Of a DNA stretch of 47,619 bases, positions 40,683-47,619 are shown one piece after another. The notes beneath the pieces are model-generated. The model saw only the letters and a list, made by a program, of their open reading frames with translations, made no database searches and had not been told where the DNA came from. The translations under genes were made by a program, and so were the position numbers. Position 1 is the first letter of the stretch, and every line of letters begins with the position of its first letter. Origin of the DNA: an uncultured Prevotella sp. (GTDB lineage Bacteria > Bacteroidota > Bacteroidia > Bacteroidales > Bacteroidaceae); contig CALCVP010000052.1 in NCBI GenBank assembly GCA_937907705.1, positions 1 to 47,619 of the forward strand, read 5' to 3'.

Positions 40683-42596
40683 TTATGCTTTTCCGTGTTG
40701 TTTTAGTATTTCTATACGATTGATAATATCGTTGTTGGTAGCTGTTATCACCTTTAAGTCGCGCATCAGTCTTAGTCTGAAGCGCCACATCCTGAGATAC
40801 AAGAATATGCCTACGGGCACTATTGCCGCAGCAATAATATTGAGCCATTTATGCTCAAATGGCCTTGTATGTGCTTTTACTGCCATAAACGGATAAGCAT
40901 TGAGCTTGGTCAGTATCACTTTGTCGCGTGTGTTGGAAAGCTCCTCTATCACCTCTTCCAATCGCTCGCTGATATTTTCAATGGTATGGTCTGGCTCATA
41001 TTTGAAGAACACTTTCACAAAATTGGGTGCTTTCTTCAGATTGTGCGTTTTGTCATAAGCCGCTATCTCGTCATTGATTTGCAAGAGCAAATGCTGGTCT
41101 GTTGCATATCTTGGGTCATGTATAATCACTTCTTTCTTGTAGATGCTTCTCTTGCGCCTTAGTCCCAACAGATTCATAAAGAAGTTTACATATACATCCA
41201 TATTGAACATGACAGAGTCTTTATTGGCTTTATAGGTAAAGAATACTGCCAATGGAGCGAGAACAGCCGTTGAGATAATCTTGCCGAACCACACAGCCCA
41301 GATGCCGCTACGGGCCATGCGGTATCCCATACTGTCAAATATATAATAGAATATGTATATCAATACAGACATGATAACAGGCAAGCCCAATCCGCCTTTT
41401 CTGATAATGGCACCCAATGGAGCACCAATAAAGAAGAATATGATACACGACAGGGCCAATGTAAACTTGTTGTAGGCTTCTATCCGGTGCTGCCTGATAA
41501 GCTTGTCGCCGTCAGATGTCAGCATGCTTCTGAACTCCAAATCACTGGTTTCGCCCTGCACCTTGTAAAGTGCCTGATTGATGGCTTGCTGCTTCTGTGC
41601 CAAAGGTAGCCTGTTATAGATAGAGTCAAAACTGAATGTCTTTGTATTGGCCATCTTCAACGCCCTTATAGAGTCTGCTTTCGACACATCGGCATCGGCA
41701 TAATAACTCATTTTGGCTTCCCTGTAAATAGTTCTCCCAATACTGTCATATACCAAGTTAAGGGAATCCATATCATGCCTGATTTGACTTAGGCTCTTGC
41801 CTTTGGCATTGTTAGACAATGCCGATGCATCGGCTATATTGAAATCGGCATCAAAATCAAGCACTATCTTCTTGTCTGTAAAGGTTTCCCGGCGATAAGG
41901 TACATTGGCCGACGATGACAGGGCACCACCTTGCATATTCTCAAACCACTCGCCACTGTGCAGGGTCAATACCAAGTGTTTCTTTTCGGCAGTAGATTGC
42001 AGCATACCTGAATCTGCCAATATAATGGCGGCATCGTCATAGCTATTGTTCATTTTGTAAATCATGATACCATATAGCTTGCCTGTGCTGAGGTCTTTTT
42101 TCTGCACATAGAGGTTGCAGTTAGGTATGCCATCATAGAATATGCCCTCAGGTATTTCCAGTTCGGGGCTTTTCTGCTTCATAGACAGCAGCAACTGTCC
42201 AAAAGACATGTTGGCTTGAGGGCCTATAACGTTTTGAAAGTAAAAAGAACCTACGGTTACCATCAATACGATAACAATGAGCGGTCTGAAGGATTGCATC
42301 AGCGAAATGCCAGCAGCTTTGATAGCTGTCAGCTCAGAACTTTCGCCCAAGTTACCGAATGTAATCAATGAGGAAAGCAGAATGGCCAAAGGAAGGGCTT
42401 GGGGTACCAGCAAAAGGCTCATGTACCAAAAGAATTGCGCCAATACATCCATGGATAAACCTTTGCCAATCAATTCATCAATGTATTTCCATAAGAACTG
42501 CATCATCAGCACAAACTGGCAAATGAAGAATGTTCCAACGAACAAGAGTCCGAACTGTTTGGCTATGAATTTATCTAATTTCTTTATTCGAAGCAT
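40683..42596 (-). CDS. lptG: LptF/LptG-family LPS export permease
   Basis: 637 residues; inner-membrane permease of the LPS transport machine (YjgP/YjgQ family), passing LPS from LptB2FG to the periplasmic bridge. N-terminal helix block DKFIAKQFGLLFVGTFFICQF in part, with the two middle helices, a periplasmic jelly-roll (about 150-330) and the C-terminal helices (FFIGAPLGAIIRKGGLGLPV). An added cytoplasmic C-terminal region (about 470-637) makes it much longer than the 360 residues of the E. coli proteins, which is usual in this phylum. Cotranscribed with ribBA. Whether it corresponds to F or G cannot be decided. Confidence 0.88.
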   Translation of the reverse strand: MLRIKKLDKFIAKQFGLLFVGTFFICQFVLMMQFLWKYIDELIGKGLSMDVLAQFFWYMSLLLVPQALPLAILLSSLITFGNLGESSELTAIKAAGISLMQSFRPLIVIVLMVTVGSFYFQNVIGPQANMSFGQLLLSMKQKSPELEIPEGIFYDGIPNCNLYVQKKDLSTGKLYGIMIYKMNNSYDDAAIILADSGMLQSTAEKKHLVLTLHSGEWFENMQGGALSSSANVPYRRETFTDKKIVLDFDADFNIADASALSNNAKGKSLSQIRHDMDSLNLVYDSIGRTIYREAKMSYYADADVSKADSIRALKMANTKTFSFDSIYNRLPLAQKQQAINQALYKVQGETSDLEFRSMLTSDGDKLIRQHRIEAYNKFTLALSCIIFFFIGAPLGAIIRKGGLGLPVIMSVLIYIFYYIFDSMGYRMARSGIWAVWFGKIISTAVLAPLAVFFTYKANKDSVMFNMDVYVNFFMNLLGLRRKRSIYKKEVIIHDPRYATDQHLLLQINDEIAAYDKTHNLKKAPNFVKVFFKYEPDHTIENISERLEEVIEELSNTRDKVILTKLNAYPFMAVKAHTRPFEHKWLNIIAAAIVPVGIFLYLRMWRFRLRLMRDLKVITATNNDIINRIEILKQHGKA

Positions 42597-42631
42597 TATT
42601 ACGTACGTATTCGGCGTTAATTACCAGTCTG

Positions 42632-42639
42632 CAAAATTA
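42632..42639 (-). promoter_or_regulatory. -7 promoter element of lptF/G-ribBA
   Basis: TAATTTTG followed by CAGACTG on the minus strand, 36 nt upstream of the ATG at 42596. Confidence 0.55.
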
Positions 42640-42899
42640 GTATAAAAATATCAGAATGCCACATATTTTTATATTTTTATGCTTTATAAAAGATGTGCCA
42701 AGCAGCTGATCTGAATTAATTCAAACCAAGCAATCGGCAAAAGCATTTGATTTACCCACTGGCAAGATCAAATGGATATGGCAAAAATATGCAAAACAAT
42801 CATCACTGTTTTCATACAGTGTGCAAGCAAAAATATTTATAACAGAAAAGCATGAAATAGCTAAAAACAAGACGATTTTGCGGCTTCTTCGGCTGCTTT
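42640..42899. other. Gene-free stretch upstream of lptF/G
   Basis: No plausible gene. GGCAAAA appears twice, 44 bp apart (near 42738 and 42782), twice the 22-bp period seen in array D just to the right, so the array family may have decayed here. Confidence 0.45.
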
Positions 42900-43073
42900 G
42901 GGCTGTATGTTCTCTGCGGTTTCACTGCTTTCAGAGGGTAAAAGCTGTGTTTTTCTGGCTCAAAAGCACTGTTTCTGCCATGCAAAAACTATGCTTTGTA
43001 AAGCATAAAGCAGTGCTTTACAAAAATAAAGCTATACTCTATACCTGTAAAAAGCTGCACATTAGCTACTAAT
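42900..43073. repeat. 22-bp degenerate tandem repeat array (array D)
   Basis: Units start at 42920, 42942, 42964, 42986, 43008, 43029 and 43052, with spacings of 22, 22, 22, 22, 21 and 23, and an uncertain one at 42900. Openings include AAGCTGTG, AAGCACTG, AAACTATG, AAGCAGTG and AAGCTATA. Unit 5 contains AAAGCAGTGCTTT, a near-perfect palindrome. Right of the array, 43074-43312 holds no further structure I can name. Confidence 0.8.
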
Positions 43074-43312
43074 ATGCAACTAATAGATTGTATAACAATC
43101 ATTTACGGTTGCACACAAAAACTGCGTTTATTTTAAGCTTATTATCATTTTGCGCAGAGCAAAGGCAGTTTTAACGCATTAAATGGATTACTCTTGTAAA
43201 TAAACAAGAAAGTGTGCAATTCCGTTTACGCAACAGTTTTTTAAGTAATCTGATGCTTGGAATTCATTTAAATAAAATTGTGCTTTATTTTCAGACTATA
43301 TGTATATGGCCA

Positions 43313-43347
43313 AAATAAAAAACCCACCTGCAGGAAAAGCAGATGGG
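43313..43347 (-). terminator. Terminator of the 761-residue adhesin gene
   Basis: CCCACCTGC and GCAGATGGG pair with one mismatch around a 7-nt loop. On the minus strand this is followed by TTTTTTATTTT. It lies 45 nt past the stop codon. Confidence 0.85.
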
Positions 43348-43391
43348 CCTTGATTATTTGCCTCTCGGCATACAATAATATCGGTATCTTT

Positions 43392-45677
43392 CTATCTGTT
43401 TATCTTTAGAGTCTTGATACCGCCAGCAGTGGTTATCTTCACAATATTCACGCCTTTTGACAAACTTACCTTGATGTTGTTTCCTGTAGCAACAACATTC
43501 TCCTTACATACGCCATTGGCACCGAATACCTCTATGCGTTCAACTCCGGCAGCAGCAACGGTAAACGTGTTGCCGTCAAGAGAGTACGACTGGTTGCTGA
43601 CTGTATTTACAGAAGCAGCCGTAGCGTTATATATTTTCACATTGTCTATCGCCATGTGGTTTGCCAACTTTCCGTTGTAGCTCCATGCTATATATACTGG
43701 AGTTGTAGAATCCTTGAATATATCTGTAATGTCATACACCTTGTGTTCCGGCTTGCATGTCTCACCGCTGGTGAGATCATCCGTAGCATATCCGTCAAAT
43801 TCATCTTCTATCGGTGCCCATGTTTCCCCGTCGTATGAATAGTAAACTCCAGCTGTAGAATATTTGCCGGAAGCGTTGTAGTCAAGGTCAAACTCAAGGA
43901 AAGTCTTCTCGCCTTCGGCAAGATTGCCACGCTTCAAAGGAGGGGTGTCAAGTGTTGACCAAACTCTGGTATATCCGGCTACTGCTGATGACAGGGAAGC
44001 GAAATCGCCACTGAAGTTTCCACCGATTACAGGTATGTCAAACCAGTTGTCAAAACGCCACAAATACTGGTCCTGCATTTTTCCGTCCACCTTCTCTATG
44101 CGCCAGTTTTCCGGCGTCAGTCCTCCGGTAAAGTCTTCCGAGAACGGAAGAGTATAGACAGGAATGCTGCCGTTCGCCACTGTCTCTGTTGCCGGAAGCG
44201 ACACTTCGCCGTCATCGTACACTGCCTTTACTGCATATTCGTACAGTCCCTTTGGCGAATCGGTCTCAGTAAACTTCATGTCCTTTGTCTCGCCAAGTTT
44301 CGTATTGCCCCGATACACTGCATAGTTTTTCACTGTATATTCTGATGCTACTGGAGCCTTCCATGTCATGGCAAGACTGCCGTCATCCTTTCGCTCTGCA
44401 GCAAGGGCTGTAACAGGGAAGCGTGTACCGATAGCAATGTTTGCCTCAGCATCTTCTTTTGCCGACTCACCTTCCGGATATTCATAGTTTGCAACTACCT
44501 GATAAGTGTATACACCTTTAGGCTTACCGGTTTGCTCCACTTCCCTATCCTCCATGTATCCTGCCACAAGAGCATTGTTGCAGTATACAGAATAGTTTAC
44601 AGGCTTACGGTCACCTTCCGGTGCATCCCATGTTATGGTAACATCATACTTTCCTTTTACCTCATTCTCCTTATATGTGAGCTTTACGTTAGTAGGAGCA
44701 TTCATCACAGGCTTCTTGATGTACACTTCAACCTCTGCCTTTTCAGACGGTTGCGACACTCTGCTTGATACAGCCTCTACTGCGTATTTGTGGTTGCCCG
44801 GATTCTTGTCTGCAACATCAGTATATGTTGTAGCATGGAGATTTTCGGCCAGCAGTTCACCGTCATAATACAAGTTATATGTCTCCGCCAGAGCTGCATT
44901 GCCGTTGCCTATGGCCTTAGAAAGCTGCACATCGTCGATAGCCCAGGCAAAATAAAGTCCTGTATCAGGATTGTCCTCATCACCGTAAGCATGGAAAGCA
45001 ACTATCGGAGCACCCTTGGAAGAGTCGCCAAGATACAACTTTACATGCTGAAACTTGTCTTCGTTTGCCATATCATAACGTGCATCCCAAATTGTTTCCC
45101 ATGTTTTTCCACCGTCGTGGCTTACTTCTACACAATAATTGTCGGGAAAATCATCGCTTTCTGCATACTCCAAAAGTTGAGGGTTAATATATGAATAGAA
45201 GCTGAGGTATTCTGCCCCTTCTGTTGCCGGCATATACAACCACTCGTCCTGCACGGCAGAAGAACCATCTTCATGCGGTGCATTCATATCTGGATACACA
45301 AGTGCACTTTTCTTTCCTCCATGAACAAACATTGCCCTATCGGCATCTTCTATTCCTTCTTCCTCCATTTCTGGGGTTGGAAAATTAAACCATGTGTTCA
45401 TGAAATAGTCTGTGTTTGTGGTTTTCAGACTCCACCCGTCGTTAGGAAACTTGTCGCCTTCAAAGTCTTCCGACAGTAACACTTTTGTTTTTACAGGATT
45501 CTCCCAGTTAAGCACTACCTTGTTGTAATCTACATCGGCAGTAAAATTAGCCGGCTTTTCCGGAGCAGTTGTCTGCGACAAGGCTGCAATAGGAGCGGCG
45601 CTTGTCATCAGTGCCATTACGGCAGTGCGCAACCAAGCTGCCGTCTGCGGCATGTAAAATCTATTTTCCATATCCAT
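43392..45677 (-). CDS. Fn3/cleaved-adhesin surface protein with T9SS-like sorting domain
   Basis: 761 residues from the first ATG (a second in-frame ATG is two codons on). Signal peptide ends near residue 35 (AALSQ). An anchor-J/cleaved-adhesin domain (about 60-255, LSEDFEGDKFPNDGWSLKTT in part and AWAIDDVQLS) is followed by three Fn3-type segments (about 250-495, each with NYSVYCNN / NYAVYRGN-like strands), and then a second anchor-J domain (about 500-685, MAIDNVKIY). The C-terminus (about 690-761) ends SLSKGVNIVKITTAGGIKTL, a T9SS-type signal. It shares modules with the 793-residue protein at 26822-29203 but the order differs. Adhesion or ligand binding is likely; target unknown. Confidence 0.82.
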   Translation of the reverse strand: MDMENRFYMPQTAAWLRTAVMALMTSAAPIAALSQTTAPEKPANFTADVDYNKVVLNWENPVKTKVLLSEDFEGDKFPNDGWSLKTTNTDYFMNTWFNFPTPEMEEEGIEDADRAMFVHGGKKSALVYPDMNAPHEDGSSAVQDEWLYMPATEGAEYLSFYSYINPQLLEYAESDDFPDNYCVEVSHDGGKTWETIWDARYDMANEDKFQHVKLYLGDSSKGAPIVAFHAYGDEDNPDTGLYFAWAIDDVQLSKAIGNGNAALAETYNLYYDGELLAENLHATTYTDVADKNPGNHKYAVEAVSSRVSQPSEKAEVEVYIKKPVMNAPTNVKLTYKENEVKGKYDVTITWDAPEGDRKPVNYSVYCNNALVAGYMEDREVEQTGKPKGVYTYQVVANYEYPEGESAKEDAEANIAIGTRFPVTALAAERKDDGSLAMTWKAPVASEYTVKNYAVYRGNTKLGETKDMKFTETDSPKGLYEYAVKAVYDDGEVSLPATETVANGSIPVYTLPFSEDFTGGLTPENWRIEKVDGKMQDQYLWRFDNWFDIPVIGGNFSGDFASLSSAVAGYTRVWSTLDTPPLKRGNLAEGEKTFLEFDLDYNASGKYSTAGVYYSYDGETWAPIEDEFDGYATDDLTSGETCKPEHKVYDITDIFKDSTTPVYIAWSYNGKLANHMAIDNVKIYNATAASVNTVSNQSYSLDGNTFTVAAAGVERIEVFGANGVCKENVVATGNNIKVSLSKGVNIVKITTAGGIKTLKINR

Positions 45678-45708
45678 GTATTTTAGGTAAATTTATTTTA
45701 TGGTACCG

Positions 45709-45716
45709 CAAATATA
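45709..45716 (-). promoter_or_regulatory. -7 promoter element of the 761-residue adhesin gene
   Basis: TATATTTG followed by CGG on the minus strand, 31 nt upstream of the first ATG. Confidence 0.5.
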
Positions 45717-45808
45717 CGAATAAAAGAACTTTCTGCTTTTAAAAAGAGCTTTTTCGATTACTAATTCATGAAATAGTAACCGAAATAGTATAAAAACAAA
45801 AGATTAAG

Positions 45809-47476
45809 CTACTCTTTTGAAATCTTTTGATAGATAGAAGGCTTCATTCCCGTTACTTTTGTAAATACAGAAATGAAGTTTGCCTGCGACTTGTAGCCCA
45901 CGCTTTCTGATATAGCCTTGATGGTAAAACTCCCATAGTGCGCCGTATCGGCAAGGCGGCGCATGGCTTCCTTTATGCGATACTCGTTAAGATAAGTACG
46001 GAAATTCTTGCCGTATTCCTCATTTATCGCCTCAGACACATAACGGGAATTTGAGCCTACAAGCAACGCAAGGCGGTCTATATTGAAATTACTGTCGCAT
46101 ATTTCCCCTGCATCAAGCATCACTTTCTCTACCTTATCCAATATTTCCGTACGCTGGTCTTTCGTCAGACGTTGGTCTTTGGTCTGTCGCCTTTCTGCTT
46201 CGGAATCATGCCTGTCATTGAGATATTGCTGGTTTCTGGAATAAAGTTCGCGATAAGCAGTAAAAAGCTGCTTCTTCTGGCGGTAGACCACAGCAAGCAT
46301 TACAATAAAGACAAAGAAGGCCAAGACAAGGGTAATAATCCACCTACGCTGCATTGCAATCATCTCATCACGGTCCTGTTTCTCTTTTTTCAGTGATCGT
46401 ATGGCATTCTCACTTTTGTTGGCTTCATAAAGAAACATCGTATTCTTCAGCGTGTTGAATTCCTTGTTGTTATACAATGAATCAAACATATCCACATATT
46501 TGCTCTTGTATGCCGAAGCCTTGTCACGATTGCCTTTCATTTCATACACGAAAGAGAGGCTTCTCATCGTCTCTGCAAGTAAATCGTCCTGTCCTGTAAG
46601 ATTGGCTATTTTCTCGTTCTCACAAAGATACGGTATAGCGGCATCGGGCTTTCCCATATCCACGAATATTTGGGCAAGGCATGAATTGGCGCTTGTTGTG
46701 TGAGCATCGCCCAACTTGTGAGCCTTGGCGTATGCAAGAGCCTGCGAATAGCACGATATTGCCTGCAAGGTATCTTTCAGTCCCAACGCCACAATGCCGC
46801 AGCACATTCTGGCATTAAAAGTGTATTCTGAATTGTTTTCCTTGTTTTTCAGCAACATTCCGAGATACTTTCTGCCCTTAGTAGCCTTCCCTGCAAAACA
46901 GGAAGCTCCTATAAGATTGTTCAGTATCTTGTTCTCCACATGCTTGTTGTGTTCCTTTGCAGCCAAAGTCAAAGCCTGTTTATAGTATCTAATACCCATT
47001 TCGAAATCACCGTGTGAACTGTATAGGTTTCCGATACCCGTATATATCTGTCCTGAAACAAGATTGAAAGCATTCCATTCCGCAATCCTCAATCCACCAA
47101 GATATTGGCTCATTGCCGAACTGTACTCCCGGTTCTCGTAATAAATGTCACCGGAATGGCAAAACGCCTTGGCACATTTCAGCTTGTCGTCAGGATTCAA
47201 GGCGTCTGTATACTTGAGCGCAACAGCATTGTAAAGCTCCAATGATTTTGCATATTCCTTCCGCTTCACCAATGTCTTTGCCCTCGAATAAAGACCAGCA
47301 ACACTCTTTCCGGGATAGTTATACTTTTTGCTTTCCCTGAATTCTGCCCTAACAGTCAATACTTGACAGTTTGTAAGCAAAAGAAGTATTATGGTTATAA
47401 AGAATCTCAATGTTTGACTTATCTTATGTGCAAAGATAAGACAAATCAAGAAAAAAAACGAAATAAATACATTCAT
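45809..47476 (-). CDS. Membrane TPR protein with AraC-type DNA-binding domain
   Basis: 555 residues from the first ATG. Order: N-terminal signal/anchor (about 24-44), about six periplasmic TPR repeats (about 58-350, for example YYENREYSSAMSQYLGGLRI and IYTGIGNLYSSHGDFEMGI), a membrane helix (about 375-397) and a cytoplasmic AraC-type double helix-turn-helix (about 450-552, ISESVGYKSQANFISVFTKVTGMKPSIYQ in parts). This architecture senses periplasmic cues and regulates genes; targets unknown, though the adhesin gene downstream is a candidate. A TATCTTTG promoter motif (47431-47438) lies inside the frame. The TTG at codon 23 (47408-47410) begins an ideal signal peptide (LRFFITIILLLLTNC), so the true start may be there, giving 533 residues. 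Confidence 0.82.
   Translation of the reverse strand: MNVFISFFFLICLIFAHKISQTLRFFITIILLLLTNCQVLTVRAEFRESKKYNYPGKSVAGLYSRAKTLVKRKEYAKSLELYNAVALKYTDALNPDDKLKCAKAFCHSGDIYYENREYSSAMSQYLGGLRIAEWNAFNLVSGQIYTGIGNLYSSHGDFEMGIRYYKQALTLAAKEHNKHVENKILNNLIGASCFAGKATKGRKYLGMLLKNKENNSEYTFNARMCCGIVALGLKDTLQAISCYSQALAYAKAHKLGDAHTTSANSCLAQIFVDMGKPDAAIPYLCENEKIANLTGQDDLLAETMRSLSFVYEMKGNRDKASAYKSKYVDMFDSLYNNKEFNTLKNTMFLYEANKSENAIRSLKKEKQDRDEMIAMQRRWIITLVLAFFVFIVMLAVVYRQKKQLFTAYRELYSRNQQYLNDRHDSEAERRQTKDQRLTKDQRTEILDKVEKVMLDAGEICDSNFNIDRLALLVGSNSRYVSEAINEEYGKNFRTYLNEYRIKEAMRRLADTAHYGSFTIKAISESVGYKSQANFISVFTKVTGMKPSIYQKISKE
47431..47438 (-). promoter_or_regulatory. Possible -7 promoter element inside the annotated frame
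   Basis: TATCTTTG followed by CACA on the minus strand. If used, transcription starts downstream of the first ATG and leaves only the TTG at 47410 as a start for the TPR/AraC regulator. The -33 region is T-rich without a clear TTTG. Confidence 0.45.
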
Positions 47477-47525
47477 TTATCGGACAGTCCCAATAAAGTG
47501 TGCGGGATTTCGCATGGCAGAAAAC

Positions 47526-47565
47526 AAAAAGCCCTTATGAATAAAACCATTCACAAGGACTTTTT
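47526..47565 (-). terminator. Terminator of the tRNA gene
   Basis: GTCCTTGTGAAT and ATTCATAAGGGC (47531-47560) form a 12-bp stem with two G-T wobbles. On minus it is followed by TTTTTG. It starts 6 nt past the tRNA 3' end. Confidence 0.88.
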
Positions 47566-47566
47566 G

Positions 47567-47619
47567 TAGCGGGGGTGGGACCCGAACCCACGACCTCCGG
47601 ATTATGAATCCGACGCTCT
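47567..47619 (-). tRNA. tRNA with CAT anticodon (Met type), 5' part outside the window
   Basis: The visible 53 nt on the minus strand hold the anticodon arm (TCGGA-TTCATAA-TCCGG, anticodon CAT), variable loop, T arm (GTGGG-TTCGGGT-CCCAC), acceptor 3' strand CCCCGCT and discriminator A. No CCA is encoded. The D arm and acceptor 5' strand lie beyond the right edge. CAT can serve elongator Met, initiator Met or lysidine-modified Ile; elongator Met is likeliest but undecided. T-loop position 58 reads G where A is usual. Confidence 0.9.

Overview
This window is Bacteroidota chromosome, almost certainly a Prevotella-like member of Bacteroidales. The evidence is a SusC/SusD pair, Bacteroidales-type promoters (TTTG, about 19-20 nt, then TAnnTTTG) ahead of many genes, no Shine-Dalgarno pattern before most starts, an exbB-exbD-exbD-tonB-pstS-TPR operon, and type IX secretion (T9SS) parts with T9SS cargo. 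It is ordinary core chromosome: no phage, no identifiable insertion sequence, no plasmid genes and no CRISPR array were found.

Layout, left to right. 0-4 kb: minus-strand operon holB - PSP1/RicT-like - gldH, closed by a terminator. 4-8 kb: plus-strand xylE-type sugar symporter, rpsO and a MATE exporter, plus a small membrane protein on minus. 8-14.8 kb: the minus-strand elongasome operon purH(N domain only) - mreB - mreC - mreD - mrdA(PBP2) - rodA. 14.8-15.6 kb: a large divergent gene-free region with DnaA-box-like tandem repeats and a 22-bp repeat array. 15.6-20.5 kb: susC-susD without enzymes. 20.6-24.4 kb: rplS (minus), then a split UshA-type nucleotidase pair, a PorT-like barrel and a small 2[4Fe-4S] ferredoxin. 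24.5-29.2 kb: three secreted or surface proteins on minus, at least two with T9SS C-terminal domains. 29.4-31.7 kb: a TonB-dependent-type outer-membrane barrel. 31.9-37.8 kb: the TonB energising operon. 38-42.6 kb: aspartate aminotransferase, then lptF/G - ribBA. 43.4-47.5 kb: a second cleaved-adhesin-type T9SS cargo and a membrane TPR/AraC regulator. The window ends inside a tRNA with anticodon CAT.

The genes fit an envelope theme. The mre/PBP2/RodA operon builds the cell wall, LptF/G exports LPS, the ExbBD-TonB operon powers SusC and the other barrel, and GldH and PorT belong to the gliding/T9SS family that would export the CTD proteins here.

The least explained signal is a family of degenerate tandem repeats with a period of exactly 22 bp. 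Each unit is a near-palindrome of the form AAAGC-NNN-GCTTT followed by a variable stretch of about 9 nt. Well-formed arrays of 5-7 units lie in four gene-free regions (about 5.6, 15.2, 26.5 and 43.0 kb), with shorter traces at about 11.5 and 24.0 kb. Some arms change in a compensatory way or pair between units, which suggests selection for structure or for a protein bound once per two helical turns. The 15.2 kb array sits beside a 38-bp tandem repeat carrying TTATCCACA boxes, so that region also deserves testing as a replication-related site.
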